Shown here one piece after another: positions 12,801 through 21,777 of a DNA stretch of 64,000 bases. The stretch is from Halichondria panicea (lineage: Eukaryota > Porifera > Demospongiae > Suberitida > Halichondriidae), in NCBI RefSeq assembly GCF_963675165.1, contig NC_087381.1, positions 4,217,378 through 4,281,377 of the forward strand. The letters run 5' to 3'. The notes beneath the pieces were generated by a model. That model was not told the DNA's origin, made no database searches, and saw only the letters and a program-made list of their open reading frames with translations. The stretch's first letter is position 1. The number at the start of each line of letters is the position of its first letter. Position numbers and translations under genes: made by a program.

Positions 12801-15800
12801 GCCAGCTATGTATGCTCTATGAGTTATTTCTTGCTGCAAATGAATCTTGGAGCTTTACTAAATGATGTTTAAGGTAGTTAAACAAGGTTAATCGATGTAC
12901 CTCCCATGCTGCCCTGCCCAATATCTATGTGTTATAGTGTTCCTCCGCCACTCGTGCTTTGGGACACTATAACACATAGATACCTCATGCCCATTATCTA
13001 ACCATTACACAAAGACCTCGCCCATCTTATGTGAGCATGTGCTTACAGCTAGCACACTATCACATGCTGTATGAGGGGTGAGTAGTGCCAAAAGGAGGCT
13101 GTTTTTAGGAGGCGGCAGTCTAGTTGGTGGCGGCGGCGGTATTTGTTTGGTGGCGGCGGCTTAACCTCGAAGGTGGCGGCAGGTGTTATTTGGTGGCGGC
13201 GGCTTAACCTCGAAGGTGGTGGCAGGTGTTGTTTGGTGGTGGTGGCTTAACCTCGAAGGTAACGGCGGTTATTTACTTGGTGGCCGCCGCCACCGTAGAT
13301 AGAGTCTCTACTCTCTATGCTGCCACCAAAAAACACCAGCCGCCACCAAACAAACAGCCTCCGCCACATTCGCGGTTAAGCCGCCGCCACCAAGTAAATA
13401 TTTATTTATTTGGTGGCGGCGGCTTAGCCTCGAATATATTAATGTGGATGTGAATAAGATAATGTTGGACCACTTGACCCTTAACTAATTATCTTGCAGG
13501 CTACTTCTGCAATCTCAAGCTTATTTTTAGTGTCTGGGAGGGAGTGGTCAACCAAACAGTTGCTCTAGCGCTGACCTGATATCAGGCTGCTCATGGTCTC
13601 GATTTTCATTTTCTTCATTACTTGTGCACCTGCATAATGCTCCGCTATCGCTATTGCTTAATATGCCATATGCCCTGCTTTTGTGCCCTGTACGCCATAA
13701 TTATTTGCTTCTATTAATGGCCTATGCCATATGTGAGCCCCGCTACCATGTATGCATATGCCCTGCATTTGTGCCATCTATTGTTATGCTCCCCAATGCC
13801 CTGCCCTGCCCGGTGCCTATATACAGCTTATAATAATTATACTGCTCTGCTCTATAATATTCTGCCCCCTGCCCGGTGCCCATACGGCTTGTAATAATAA
13901 TATTGCTCTGCTCTGCTCTATAAGGCCACTCCAAGTGACACTCTGGTTTCTGGTCCTGAAGTTTTTCTAATTGCATGCGGGCGGGCGGCTTTTCTCATTA
14001 TGTCATTATCAATTTTACCTTATGAATATCATTATGAATATCATTATCACACTATTTTGTACCACATGGACCATTCTGCGCATGCGTAGTAGAAATAATG
14101 AGATAGAATCCAAGAATAAAATCTGATGCGGGCGGTGGACCAGAAACCAGAGTATCACTTGGAGTGGCCTAATATACTGCCCTGCTCTGCCCCCTGCCCG
14201 GTGCCCATACGGCTTGTAATATATTGCTCTGCCCTGCTCTATAACTCTGTAATAATAATGAAAGCACCACAGGTGCTGATGCCTCGGTGGAGATGCCAAA
14301 GCTACATAACATAAAGCTACTAATAGCTTTTATACACGTAGATGATAAACAATTTAATTTTGCTGCATGCAAGCAAAAACTCACAGAGTGGGTAATGATC
14401 GACTATGATTGTTGTTAAAAAAACGATCGATGCCAAAAGTTCAAGTCTAAAATTAATGGCTGCATTAGCAGAGCCTTGCAGCTCTCTTCTCACTCTTGCA
14501 GCTACCAATAGCTAGCGTTCTAGTGCAGAGCTAACTACTAAGTAGAGTAGCAACACTCGGTAAACAAGTTTGGCTACATGCTCTTCTGAAAAGGCTGCAA
14601 TGGCATGCATTCCAAGTAAGCAAAATTAGGCATAACTCGAGAACGAAGCATTATTTTGCAAATCCACAAATTTAAATCCAAGTAAACATGACTAGAAGCC
14701 TATAGAAAACTCTTACTTGCACTTGATTCATCCTTGAGCAGCTGTAACAGTCTACACACACACAGTGACACACACACACACACAAACACACTACCGTATA
14801 GATCTACCTCCCCACGGTCCCATACGGCTTGTACTATATACTGCTCTGTAATATACTGCTCTGCTCTATAATAATTATACTGCGTTCTATAATGTACTGC
14901 TCTGCTCTATACTATACTGCCCTGCTGAGGCTGCCCTATAATGTACTGCTCTATACTATACTGCCCTGCTGAGGCTCTATAATATACTGCACTGCTGAGG
15001 CTGCTCTATAACGTACTGCTCTATAATATACTGCCCTGCTGAGGCTGCTCTATAATGTACTGCTCTATACTATACTGCCCTGCTGAGGCCGCTCTATAAT
15101 GTATGACATGGAGTCACGCGGTGAGCACACATTGCCCTGTACTCAATTTGCCCTCACAATTTCGTAAGGCACTTTCTTGGGGGGCTTACATTACGCTGGT
15201 TATAGCGCCAGGATCCGCTCGGTCGAGGACCTTACTATTGTACAACTCTCTGCTGACACTGATCTTGCTCCCTATTGGTATTACTTTGCCTCAATTAATA
15301 ATTATTATGCAGGGGGTTGGACAATTCGTCAATCCTTCCTAGCACCTTTACTTTGTGCCATAGCGCTCACTTGATCTGTACATGTGTTCATTCAATTCCT
15401 TGGGGGTAGGACTTTCGTCCGATGAGCTATAACTGGTGGCTAGGCCACGTCTTTACCCCCAAGTACTTAATTAGGGGAGCAATATAATTATTAGAAATGC
15501 CTAATTATTATTTAACCGCGGGGTTGCATTCCTCTAATTAATTAGAGGGGATGCCTATAACCCTATAATCATCAGTCATGGTCCGGCTCACCTTCCAGGG
15601 AGCGTTGCGGTAATGGGTATAATTATATGTTGTTTGTATGTGTAGCTAGCAAGGGTATAGCATCATTATGTTTCTCGGAGTACCGAGATTAACTGCATCT
15701 TTAGCTCATACAAGCTTTGAAAAGGCTGTAGGGACAAGCTACAGCCAGGTTTTCACAATTGTGTAAAATAATGCTAACTCAGCAATAATTTTCTTCTAAA

Positions 15801-18800
15801 TTCTGGGTGTGGCTGTCCATTCTGGGAGGTTATTTTCCATTTTTAAAGCTTGTTAGGGACTATAAAGCTGCTCGTTATACAGAGTAGAGAGGTGGTTGCT
15901 CTTGAAAGGTTGCTTTACAATGAAATCATTGTAGTTTGAATCCGGACCTGAGCTTTTGGCCGTTATAATAATAGTGTGTGGTTGCTCTTTGGAGGTGGTC
16001 GTTAATGGAGGTTCCACTGTAATTATACAACAGGAGCACATGAGGAGATGAGCGTCTTACTATGCACATTTCCTGTCTTGTAATTAGTACTCCGTACATG
16101 TGTGGCTAATAATAGTGAATAATGTTAGCAGCACTTAAGCGGTTTGACATAATTATTATTATATGGCAATGTTTGTACAGGACGATACAGAATCAGACGT
16201 TTCATCTCCTCAGGGGCGTTTCTAGAGATTGAAGCAGAGGGGTGCTCAAGAGCACAGAAAAAAATGGGGCTGCGCGATTTTATGCCCCCGCATTTATTGC
16301 GGCGCGTCTTTTACATGCATAAGCATGATACCGTATAGAGGGTATATTTCGAGGGTATCTAGGACCGGCTCTGGCAAGTCTATATACTTGCTTCCAGGCG
16401 CTTGTTTGATGCCATCTCAGTAAGATCAGTGCTCCTCGTATGAGCCTAGAGTTGTGATGGCGATTTCTCTCTCTCTTGACACTAATAGTTTAATCAACCA
16501 CGTGGGTGACCATAGTACAAAAGGTTAATTGATATTTTACAAAGAGTTTTACTAACAAATTTACTATTGAATCCACCCACGCGCAAACAGTGGTTACCAG
16601 GCCCTCTAGTGAGAGATGCTGGGATCGAGGCTAATTCCATGCATGCATACTGCAAAAAAGGCGCTATTTCACGAAAATTAAATCCGCAAAAACCTTTCTA
16701 AAGGCACATCCGTGAAAATTTATACCCTTGAAATATACCCGCTATAGGGTAATAAGAATCAAGACATAATTATGAGTCAGTCATCTTGTAGGATCTCCAT
16801 GCACTATTCTCCTGGGGTACATCCTAGCAAACTGGTCAATCACTGCAATGGGGATGTCCAGTCAGTCTAGTGTTAGTCATTGCTTTTCAGTATCTCTCAG
16901 TGGAGCAAGAGGTGACTGGGAGAGTGCAGAGGATCTTGATCAGCAATTATGCATTACATATAGATCTAACAACATTGGAATGGCAAATGCTGATTGCGTG
17001 CTCAATTGGGCGTGGTCATGACTTGTAGTCTCGTTGTCAATGAGATAGAGCTGCACGTACCTGTAACCACCTCTGGAGCTGCACAGTTAGCTAGCTAGCT
17101 ACTGAGTGATACGATTAGTTTCATGCATGGTTGTCTGGGAGGACAGGGGGGTGCTCAAGCCCCCAAAGCCCCCTATTGTACACGCTACTGCTCCTGATAG
17201 CAACTATCCTGTCAATGCAGTCATGGGGTCCATTTCATAGTGTGTTATGATCTCTTGCTTTTACAGTTAATACAACTCTTGTTCAAGAGGTATGATTTTA
17301 TAGCTGCACAGCCATCGCGCATAAGAACGTAATTATACAAACATCAAAACTACCTTTTGTATCACAGTGATGAGTGATGGCGAGATACTTGACCACTTCC
17401 CAGTGTCCACCTTTGTAGGCCTGAGAGAGTGGAGTGTCACCAGCCTTGTTCACTGTCCCTACATTGGTGCATGCATATACATGTGTAGAGTAATAGCAAT
17501 AATCGTAATTATACTTCATACTTACTTTTAGGATTACAATGTTGATCCTCCACAAAATATTTGATCATGTCCACGTGGCCATTGGCACAGGCCAGAGAGA
17601 GTGGAGTGTCACCAGCATCATTAACTGGCTCTGTATAATAAATGTCCACTACATCAAAATTTATGGCAGTAAACCTCCGAGGACGAGGGCAAAGCCCCGA
17701 GGCCAAGGACAATTTACGATTGCCATAAATTCGAATGTAGTGGACAATATATAAGTGTTATATTATACCCACTGGAATTAAAACTGCTTGCTACCTAAGC
17801 CACCTCACATTGCATGGATACAACTAGCTAAGAGTTTCAAAAACTATTGAAAACGAACAAAAAGCTTGTCCATACAGCTTGTAGCCAGTGCTAAGCTTCT
17901 AGCTCTTGCGCAAACTTGTCTATCAAACATTGAGCCCCATGCACCCTCTCTCCAGCCTTCCTGCATTGTGTTTAGCAAGCCCCACCTAATGGCTCTCATT
18001 GAGAAATCGCTTCTTACACCACTGCTATATAAATAGTGCTAGTTTGACATACAAGTATATAATTATAATCTCCTACTCTTATAATTATACTCTCACCAGT
18101 GGAAGAGCAGTGATCCATAAGTAGTTTGACACACTCCATACTCTTTTTGATGACAGCAACTTTGAGCGGAATGTCATTATCTGAATTCAGACTCTTCAAG
18201 TAAGCACCATTCTGTAGTAGCAGCTTTGCAGTTTGGGGGTGATTGTTGCAGCATGCTTGATGTAATGGCGTCGACCCGTTGTGCGTTCTCTTGTAATATT
18301 CACTGTTAGGGTTACCTCCTTTCTTTAAGAGATCTTCAACCTGGTCATGAAGGCCATCACGACTTGCCACCCAGAGTTGTTCAGCGGGATTATCTCTGAG
18401 AATATTATTATTATAGAGTAATGATTACAGTAGAACCTCGATTATCCGGACACCTTGGTTCCAGAAGCAGGCCGGATAAGTGAATATGCCGGATAATCGA
18501 ATAGATAAACCACGCCTTAATCCACCCACTTTATTGATAAACAGCAGTGCCACATGGTTGTCTGCGCATGCGCAGAAGATAAGCAGGCATGTCTCCATGG
18601 TAACAGCTGTAACGCGCATGCGCGTTTGAGGGACACGCCCATTTTCTGATCTGATAACAAGAAAACTGCCAAGCCGGATAATCGAGGTTCCGGATAATGG
18701 AGGGCCGGATAATCGAGGTTCTACTGTACCACATACAATTCCACCCTCAAACATAAATATTCCAACTGCTCAAACAATTGAGTCCCAATGAATAATCATT

Positions 18801-21264
18801 TATCCACACATTCTATGAACTTAAACATTTACCTGCTCGCTAACATTTCTATTCCTTCTATATATGCCTCGCGTGCAGATTTCTGCAACAAGCTCTCACC
18901 CACTGGCCCCATTAAACTCTGTACACATGTTCCCATTCCCCACTACCAGGTATTGTAAAAAAAACAACTGGAAACCCAATCCAACCAAACCCAAGTGAAA
19001 CCCTTTCCTTTTCCACATAATGGCCGGAATGTGCACAGGATTCTTGATGTTTTTGGAGGCCTTAAAGTACTCTAGGAACAGCTGGTCGACACTTATATAT
19101 ATCAAGACATGATGAGGTTGGTGCCAAACTGTAGTGTACACCCTCAGCAGAGCTACACCTAAATAACGTCTTGGGAATACTGAAATCTTAGAAACAAGGC
19201 GAGGGGTATAGCCCCTTCAAACCCTGGTTAAGGGGGGTTTTTACGTGTAGGTGAGGGAGCGTGCCAAAACATGGGTGAAAAATTACACTTTACTACATGC
19301 CTCGATTTAGCAACTTTGTGTGCTCTCCGTGACATTTCTGAATGATGCAGTGCAAGCACACGTTTATGATGCAATAATGAGTCAATGGCAGGCAGGTTAA
19401 AGCCCAACCGGCCATTTTTTATTTCACAGTGCGGGTAAGAGTAATGCACCAATAATCAGACACATTTGATGTTCAAAGGAAACAAGCAGTAATAAATTTA
19501 AACAACAGGTCATCATCTTTTTTAAAGTTTGCTCCAAAAATGACACTGTTGGCGCAATCTGAGTCAAGCTTGAATCATGGAATTAGAGAGATTGGAAATA
19601 GAAATGGATAACGTGCTCAACGTACATTAGAACAGCTTGTGAGGTTGGAAGGCCTTTATGCGATTCACTTTTTTAATTAGGACTTAAAGCATTTCTAGAA
19701 ATTTATTTGCTCTAGATGCCTAGGTGATTTTTGTTATTATAGTGTTGTGTAGAAGTGCTGAAGCTGAAGTTCGAGTAGATCTATTGTCATTCTACTACAC
19801 TCCGAATATACCGCTCGACTTTTTTACATTTGGTGGCAGCAGTGGGATACAATTGTCGCTAGAAGCCCAAGGCCATTTTCTTTTACCATAATTTTATATT
19901 AAAGCTGACTACCACTCGACGAGGCACAGCACATAAAGGTGATTGAGCAAACACCAGCCCAGCAGACGGAGCTGCTGCTGCAGAGTCTGCTTAAGCAGCA
20001 ACAATTAAGAGTTCTTCCAACAACAACAGGAGGCACAGCTTAATCAGCAACAAAAGTTCTTTCAGCAGCAACAGGAGGCGCAACAGAGGACTATGGAGAC
20101 CTCCGGCAAACTCAGCGGGAAAGAAACGAAACCTATATCGAAGAGAGCTGGAAGAGATTAGAATTAGGTGGCGTGAAGAGGTGCCTACTAGGTCAATGAT
20201 TCCCAAGCCAACCCTTCAGAAGCTTTCTGAAACATTACGAATTCCAACTGCTCATACGATTGACCCAATTATTTATCCACACATTCTAAATCCTCGCTAA
20301 AATTTCAATCCCTTCTATATCCCGTGCAGATTTATGCAATAAGCTCTCACCCATTGATCTCAATGTTGGCCCATTAAAACTCTCTACACATGCATGGTTC
20401 CACTACAGGGTATTGTTCTTAACTTCACTGAAACTCTATATAAGCCCGCAGGCACTCATAGTACCCTCGCTTCGCTCGGGATACTACAGCAGGCCTTTGG
20501 GCTTATAATTCCCATATAGATACCTCCTAAACAGTATCTAACGAGTTTAGTTGCTAGGTTCATTTCAAAAACTAACCGAAAGCAGACGAAGACCTAGGCC
20601 TAGACAAGCTCTTTTCTGAAGAAGGTACTCGGTATAATAATGACCGAGCCCATAGATCCCGCCCTCTATGACATAAATGTGGAGGCGGAGCTGGCTACTC
20701 TTTCTACAGAACAAAGAAAGGAGGAGGAGCTGGACGAGCCAACAGAACCTGCACAATCTTCTCTGGCTTTCAAAGGAGGCCATGCAGTGACATTCAGATT
20801 ACTGTACTTACTGGCCACAATCTATACTTACTCAGAGGACATATCTTTCATTCCAGCAGCTTCCCTTAACTCCTCAGCCTGTTGCCTATAATTATAAGAG
20901 CAAACGTTTAGCGTACAGTACAGGTATACATGATCACCATCACTTACTTAGACTCAGTAGTTTTCACTCCAGCAACCTCCATTAACTCCTCGACCTGCCT
21001 AAGAGCAAAAAATGTTCATACTGTAGATCTATACTGGTATTACATACTTGGACTCGATACTTTTATCTCTAGCAGCCTCCCTTAACTCCTCAGCCTGTTG
21101 CCTATATAATTGTTAGAGCAACAGCTCATAATTATTGCTGCCATTAAAGCATTGCAGCGTAGATTGCAGCAATCGTCACTTACTCAGCGGACTGTCTCTG
21201 TCCCATATTTTCAGTTTTCCACCCAATACATTCACCACCAGAGTGAGACCAATGTAGGCTGCAG
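3847..21264 (-). CDS. Ankyrin-ROC-COR-death-domain-Ig (ROCO/DAPK-like) protein, partial at both ends
   Basis: Minus-strand exons in transcript order: 21264-21184, 21101-21048, 20998-20948, 20885-20832, 18916-18833, 18395-18097, 17630-17526, 17458-17354, 12368-10099, 10019-9947, 9892-9786, 5402-5238, 5178-5103, 5049-4937, 4593-4140, 4056-3847. Phases agree at every junction. Domains: three short coiled-coil-like repeats, ankyrin repeats (two on identical 105-bp phase-1 exons), then a 757-codon exon. That exon has a ROC GTPase with P-loop GDSGVGKST, switch-II-like DFASQNEFY and a SHAD segment at the THxD position, followed by a COR-like region. Next come two death domains, each split by an intron at the same place, and an Ig-like segment with Cys pairs. 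Known ROCO/DAPK proteins couple a GTPase scaffold to death signalling, and this protein likely acts as a cytosolic signalling scaffold. No kinase domain is seen. The 3' end is a splice donor (gcac|GTAAGC), so more exons are missing. The first four exons joining this gene is less certain than the rest. Confidence 0.8.
4140..5402 (-). CDS. Tandem death-domain exons and Ig-like segment of the ROCO gene
   Basis: Two death-domain C-terminal halves are recognisable on 5402-5238 and 4593-4140. Each has a matching LQHW/LEHW, PPPSWSALI and ALKSPA/ALKCPI pattern, so they are intragenic duplicates. The N-terminal halves are on 9892-9786 and 5049-4937. The 4593-4140 exon continues into an Ig-like stretch with GIYKCNV (the Y-x-C motif of the Ig F strand). 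The exon-intron split inside each death domain is at an equivalent position. Confidence 0.8.
4654..4864. mobile_element. MITE, ACCGTATAG family B (intronic)
   Basis: About 211 bp with long inverted ends: taccgtatagctagaaatttc at the left and its complement at the right, extending inward over ctgcagcccaaaaatt / aatttttgggccgcag. It sits in an intron of the ROCO gene between the two halves of the second death domain. Internal sequence differs from family A although the outermost bases are the same. Confidence 0.85.
5495..5668 (+). repeat. 5' LTR of the copia element
   Basis: 174 bp beginning TGTTGAAC and ending GAACA. It is near-identical to the 3' LTR: a single G/A change early, a 2-bp TA length difference, and two small differences in the 3' half. 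Confidence 0.95.
5669..5682 (+). promoter_or_regulatory. Primer-binding site matching the initiator tRNA-Met anticodon arm
   Basis: ggttatgggcccag lies immediately after the LTR. It is complementary to the anticodon stem-loop of eukaryotic initiator tRNA-Met (CUGGGCCCAUAACC), not to a tRNA 3' end. This is the arrangement known for Drosophila copia, which primes from a 5' half-tRNA fragment. Confidence 0.85.
5811..6507 (+). pseudogene. copia gag, frameshifted
   Basis: Starts at ATG 5811 with the copia-type N-terminal domain (LDSKNWITWKFQMKHLL). The frame breaks near 6060-6110 and again near 6150 and 6350. A CCHC zinc knuckle (CFECGEPGHFRRDC) at 6466-6507 marks the nucleocapsid end. Gag would form the virus-like particle; this copy cannot make an intact one. 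Confidence 0.85.
6526..8044 (+). pseudogene. copia pol part 1: protease, integrase, RT N-terminus (broken)
   Basis: The protease active-site region reads WLIVSGASSHM: the catalytic Asp of the DSG/DTG triad is replaced by Val (GTC), so the enzyme should be dead. The integrase catalytic core is visible (HSDVCGP; DNGGEY; PYSPQQNGVAER) but is broken by a frame change around 7120-7140. The RT N-terminus follows and stops at an in-frame TAA at 8042-8044, where the downstream frame continues with copia-typical residues, so this is a single-codon nonsense mutation. Confidence 0.88.
8045..9383 (+). pseudogene. copia pol part 2: reverse transcriptase and RNase H (broken)
   Basis: RT motifs DVQTAFLNG and SLYGLKQAPR are in one frame. 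The catalytic YVDD motif (about 8410-8421) is in a different frame, indicating a 1-base indel immediately upstream of the active site. The rest is open to the stop at 9383 and contains the RNase H signature (GYSDADWAGD, STSEAEYVA, KHIDIKYHYVRE). Confidence 0.9.
9387..9563 (+). repeat. 3' LTR of the copia element
   Basis: 177 bp, same termini as the 5' LTR, preceded by a short purine stretch (aagtgagag) that can serve as polypurine tract. Few differences from the 5' LTR suggest a fairly recent insertion, despite coding decay. Confidence 0.95.
10099..12368 (-). CDS. Main ROC-COR exon of the ROCO gene
   Basis: A single 2270-bp exon, acceptor at 12370-12369 and donor GTGAGT after 10099. It starts with the last ankyrin repeat (KEGKTPLDLAS). 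The Ras-like ROC domain follows: P-loop about 75 residues in, G3-like DFASQ, and an HVIVVGSHADQ strand carrying the nucleotide-base recognition motif. The remaining roughly 500 residues form a COR-like dimerisation region with alpha/beta texture. Intact reading frame and ordered motifs argue for a functional gene. Confidence 0.9.
12403..12530. mobile_element. Fragment of the cgaggcat MITE family
   Basis: Matches 21870-21995 by eye (cagctgctcaag, gtgcaagtaagagtttctat, tttgcttacttggaatgcca). It starts about 35 bases from the splice acceptor of the ROC exon. Confidence 0.7.
12533..12570. repeat. Perfect 38-bp palindrome
   Basis: atagtgcgtaacaaaactt followed directly by its exact reverse complement, with no spacer (centre cttaag). 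Confidence 0.95.
12922..12982. repeat. Hairpin-forming inverted repeat
   Basis: tatctatgtgttatagtgt and its complement are separated by about 20 bases. The arms are nearly perfect. It is likely a small MITE or hairpin remnant. Confidence 0.75.
13085..13440. repeat. GGTGGCGGCGG minisatellite with inverted half
   Basis: Units of ttggtggcggcggcttaacctcgaag repeat on the left half. The right half carries the complement (ccgccgccaccaagtaaat) and then switches back. The array can therefore fold into long GC-rich hairpins. It stands out against the AT-rich background. Confidence 0.85.
13620..13920. repeat. Degenerate tgccctgctctataat repeat
   Basis: Loose tandem units with tgccctgc(tctgctc)tataat and cggtgcccatacggcttgtaataata. 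The same unit reappears at 14175-14260 and 14806-15100. No coding potential. Confidence 0.65.
13921..14172. mobile_element. MITE with aggccactccaagtgac ends
   Basis: Left end aaggccactccaagtgaca and right end atcacttggagtggcct are inverted repeats over about 45 bases (including ctctggtttctggtcc / ggaccagaaaccagag). It is inserted in the tgccctgctctata repeat tract. Confidence 0.8.
14258..14803 (-). mobile_element. cgaggcat MITE family, long copy
   Basis: Reverse-orientation copy of the element at 21778-22340. Shared blocks include tgatgcctcggtggagatgc, cgatcgatgccaaaagttca and gcaagtaagag (as complement). It ends at the CA run followed by actaccgtatag. Confidence 0.85.
14806..15100. repeat. 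ctgctctataatgtactgccctgctgagg minisatellite
   Basis: About six degenerate tandem units of ctgctctata(a/c)t(g/a)tactgc with the spacer cctgctgaggctg. The higher-order unit alternates short and long forms. No ORF. Confidence 0.85.
15399..15463. other. Compact three-way-junction RNA-like fold
   Basis: A 10-bp closing stem (cttgggggta at 15399-15408 with tacccccaag at 15454-15463) encloses two hairpins: ggac-tttc-gtcc (15409-15420; a GAAA tetraloop on the minus strand) and gtggc-tag-gccac (15436-15448). The internal loop is gatgagctataact. It does not match hammerhead core rules or any snRNA I recognise. It lies in an intron. Confidence 0.45.
16329..16752. mobile_element. ACCGTATAG-type MITE, larger variant
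   Basis: Begins taccgtatagagggtatattt and ends ttgaaatatacccgctatagggta: inverted ends of the same motif as families A and B, with about 420 bases between. The interior is unrelated to the others. Confidence 0.65.
17643..17746. mobile_element. Short MITE, tgtccactacat ends
   Basis: About 104 bp. tgtccactacat...aaatttatggca is mirrored by tgccataaatt...atgtagtggaca. Inserted in the intron between two ankyrin exons. Confidence 0.8.
18426..18728. mobile_element. pogo/Tigger-type MITE
   Basis: About 300 bp. cagtagaacctcgattatcc at the left and ggataatcgaggttctactg at the right, flanked by TA. Subterminal ccggataatcgag repeats are also present. No transposase. Sits in the ROCO gene intron between exons 18916-18833 and 18395-18097. 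Confidence 0.88.
18919..20289. other. Intron or spacer with retroelement remnant
   Basis: If the coiled-coil exons belong to the ROCO gene this is intronic. Apart from the gypsy-like remnant at 19790-20230, I see no exon. An 82-codon open stretch on the minus strand at 18896-19141 is in a different frame from the real exon and is not supported. Confidence 0.4.
19790..20230 (+). pseudogene. Ty3/gypsy-like LTR end, PBS and Q-rich gag remnant
   Basis: A sequence ending ttttttaca is followed by tttggtggcagcagtgggat, which resembles an LTR end plus primer-binding site of invertebrate Ty3-like elements. After a short leader comes an open stretch rich in glutamine (QQTELLLQSLLKQQQ). A frame change leads to more Gln-rich residues, and another to IPKPTLQKL, typical of gag N-termini. 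No pol is present; the copy is truncated. Confidence 0.6.
20290..20375 (-). pseudogene. Duplicated, dead copy of ROCO exon 18916-18833
   Basis: Both the exon and its flanks (20217-20420) match 18763-18960. The copy has small deletions in the coding part and has lost the splice donor (the gtaaat of the real exon is replaced by atttag). A skipped pseudo-exon in the same intron. Confidence 0.75.
20832..21101 (-). CDS. Three tandem mini-exons encoding a heptad-like repeat
   Basis: Exons 21101-21048 (54 bp), 20998-20948 (51 bp) and 20885-20832 (54 bp). Each is bounded by AG acceptor and GTATGT/GTAAGT donors, all phase 2. Each encodes QQAEELREAA-x-x-K or QVEELMEVAGVK variants, charged and helix-forming. 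Preceded by an 81-bp exon (21264-21184) in the same phase. They splice in frame to exon 18916, so are probably the upstream part of the ROCO gene. Confidence 0.65.
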
Positions 21265-21777
21265 CTGAATAGATCTAATTATAGTAGCCAACTATTTCAC
21301 TGGCTGGATATATATCTATAGGTAATCTTGGAAAATTATATCTAATAATTATTTTCACCACAGACATTCCATACACACCCTATATTGCAAGTGATTAGCC
21401 TCTGATTACTCGCAAAACATACGACGTGGGCGGTGCGTGGGCGGATAATCAGTCAAAGGCCAATTGCCTGAGCTGCACGTGCTTGTCATACTTCCTTGTT
21501 GGTGGGTTGGGTTGTGATAAACAGGGAAATGAGAAAGGAGGAAATGAAATGAGGAAATGAGGAAATAATCAATCAATCAATCAATCAATCAATATGATTT
21601 TACAGCAATAGACATACACATGTACAGTGATAGATTTTGATATGATTACATAAAATAAGTGATGCTGAGGGAAATCCTGATTGAACAACAATTCGAAAAA
21701 AGCACAGCATCAATAAAAAGCTCACACATTATAATTACAGAGACACAAACAACATCAAAATAAAGATCAGTTATTAT
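21265..21777. other. Spacer with inverted-repeat boundary and (TCAA)n
   Basis: No gene seen. Contains a tract (ggttgtgataaacaggg, then aaatgaggaaatga at about 21507-21566) that is the inverted counterpart of 24468-24566, and a (tcaa)6 microsatellite at about 21568-21592. Confidence 0.6.

Larger units (their letters stand above)
12721..16021. mobile_element. Possible pogo/Tigger-type element or two half elements
   Basis: The left end tacagtggaacctccataaa and the right end ttaatggaggttccactgta are inverted repeats of the CAGTGGAACCTC type with TA flanks, as in pogo/Tigger DNA transposons. The 3.3 kb between contains other repeats and no transposase. The two ends may therefore be from separate copies. 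Confidence 0.4.
12372..17353. other. 5-kb ankyrin intron filled with repeats
   Basis: Intron of the ROCO gene between ankyrin exons 17458-17354 and 12368-10099. No coding exons were found on either strand. It holds the palindrome, hairpins, GGC-rich repeat, tgccctgctctata repeats, several MITEs and the structured 15399-15463 motif listed separately. Confidence 0.7.

Noticed and set aside
15399-15463. Hammerhead ribozyme
   Set aside because: gatgag occurs, but the CUGAUGA core, the GAAA of the second core strand and the cleavage triplet are not in hammerhead order on either strand.
18896-19141. Minus-strand 82-codon ORF overlapping a ROCO exon
   Set aside because: Different frame from the exon that joins in phase to the ankyrin repeats; no family similarity.
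20640-20891. 84-codon plus-strand ORF starting MTEPIDPALYDINVEAELAT
   Set aside because: It has a good look at its start, but it overlaps a well-supported minus-strand mini-exon (20885-20832), has no splice context and ends in low-complexity residues.
21568-21592. (TCAA)n as the poly-A-like tail of the LINE
   Set aside because: The LINE fragment ends at about 22473 on the minus strand and a MITE copy lies between it and the TCAA tract, so the tract is not the LINE's tail.
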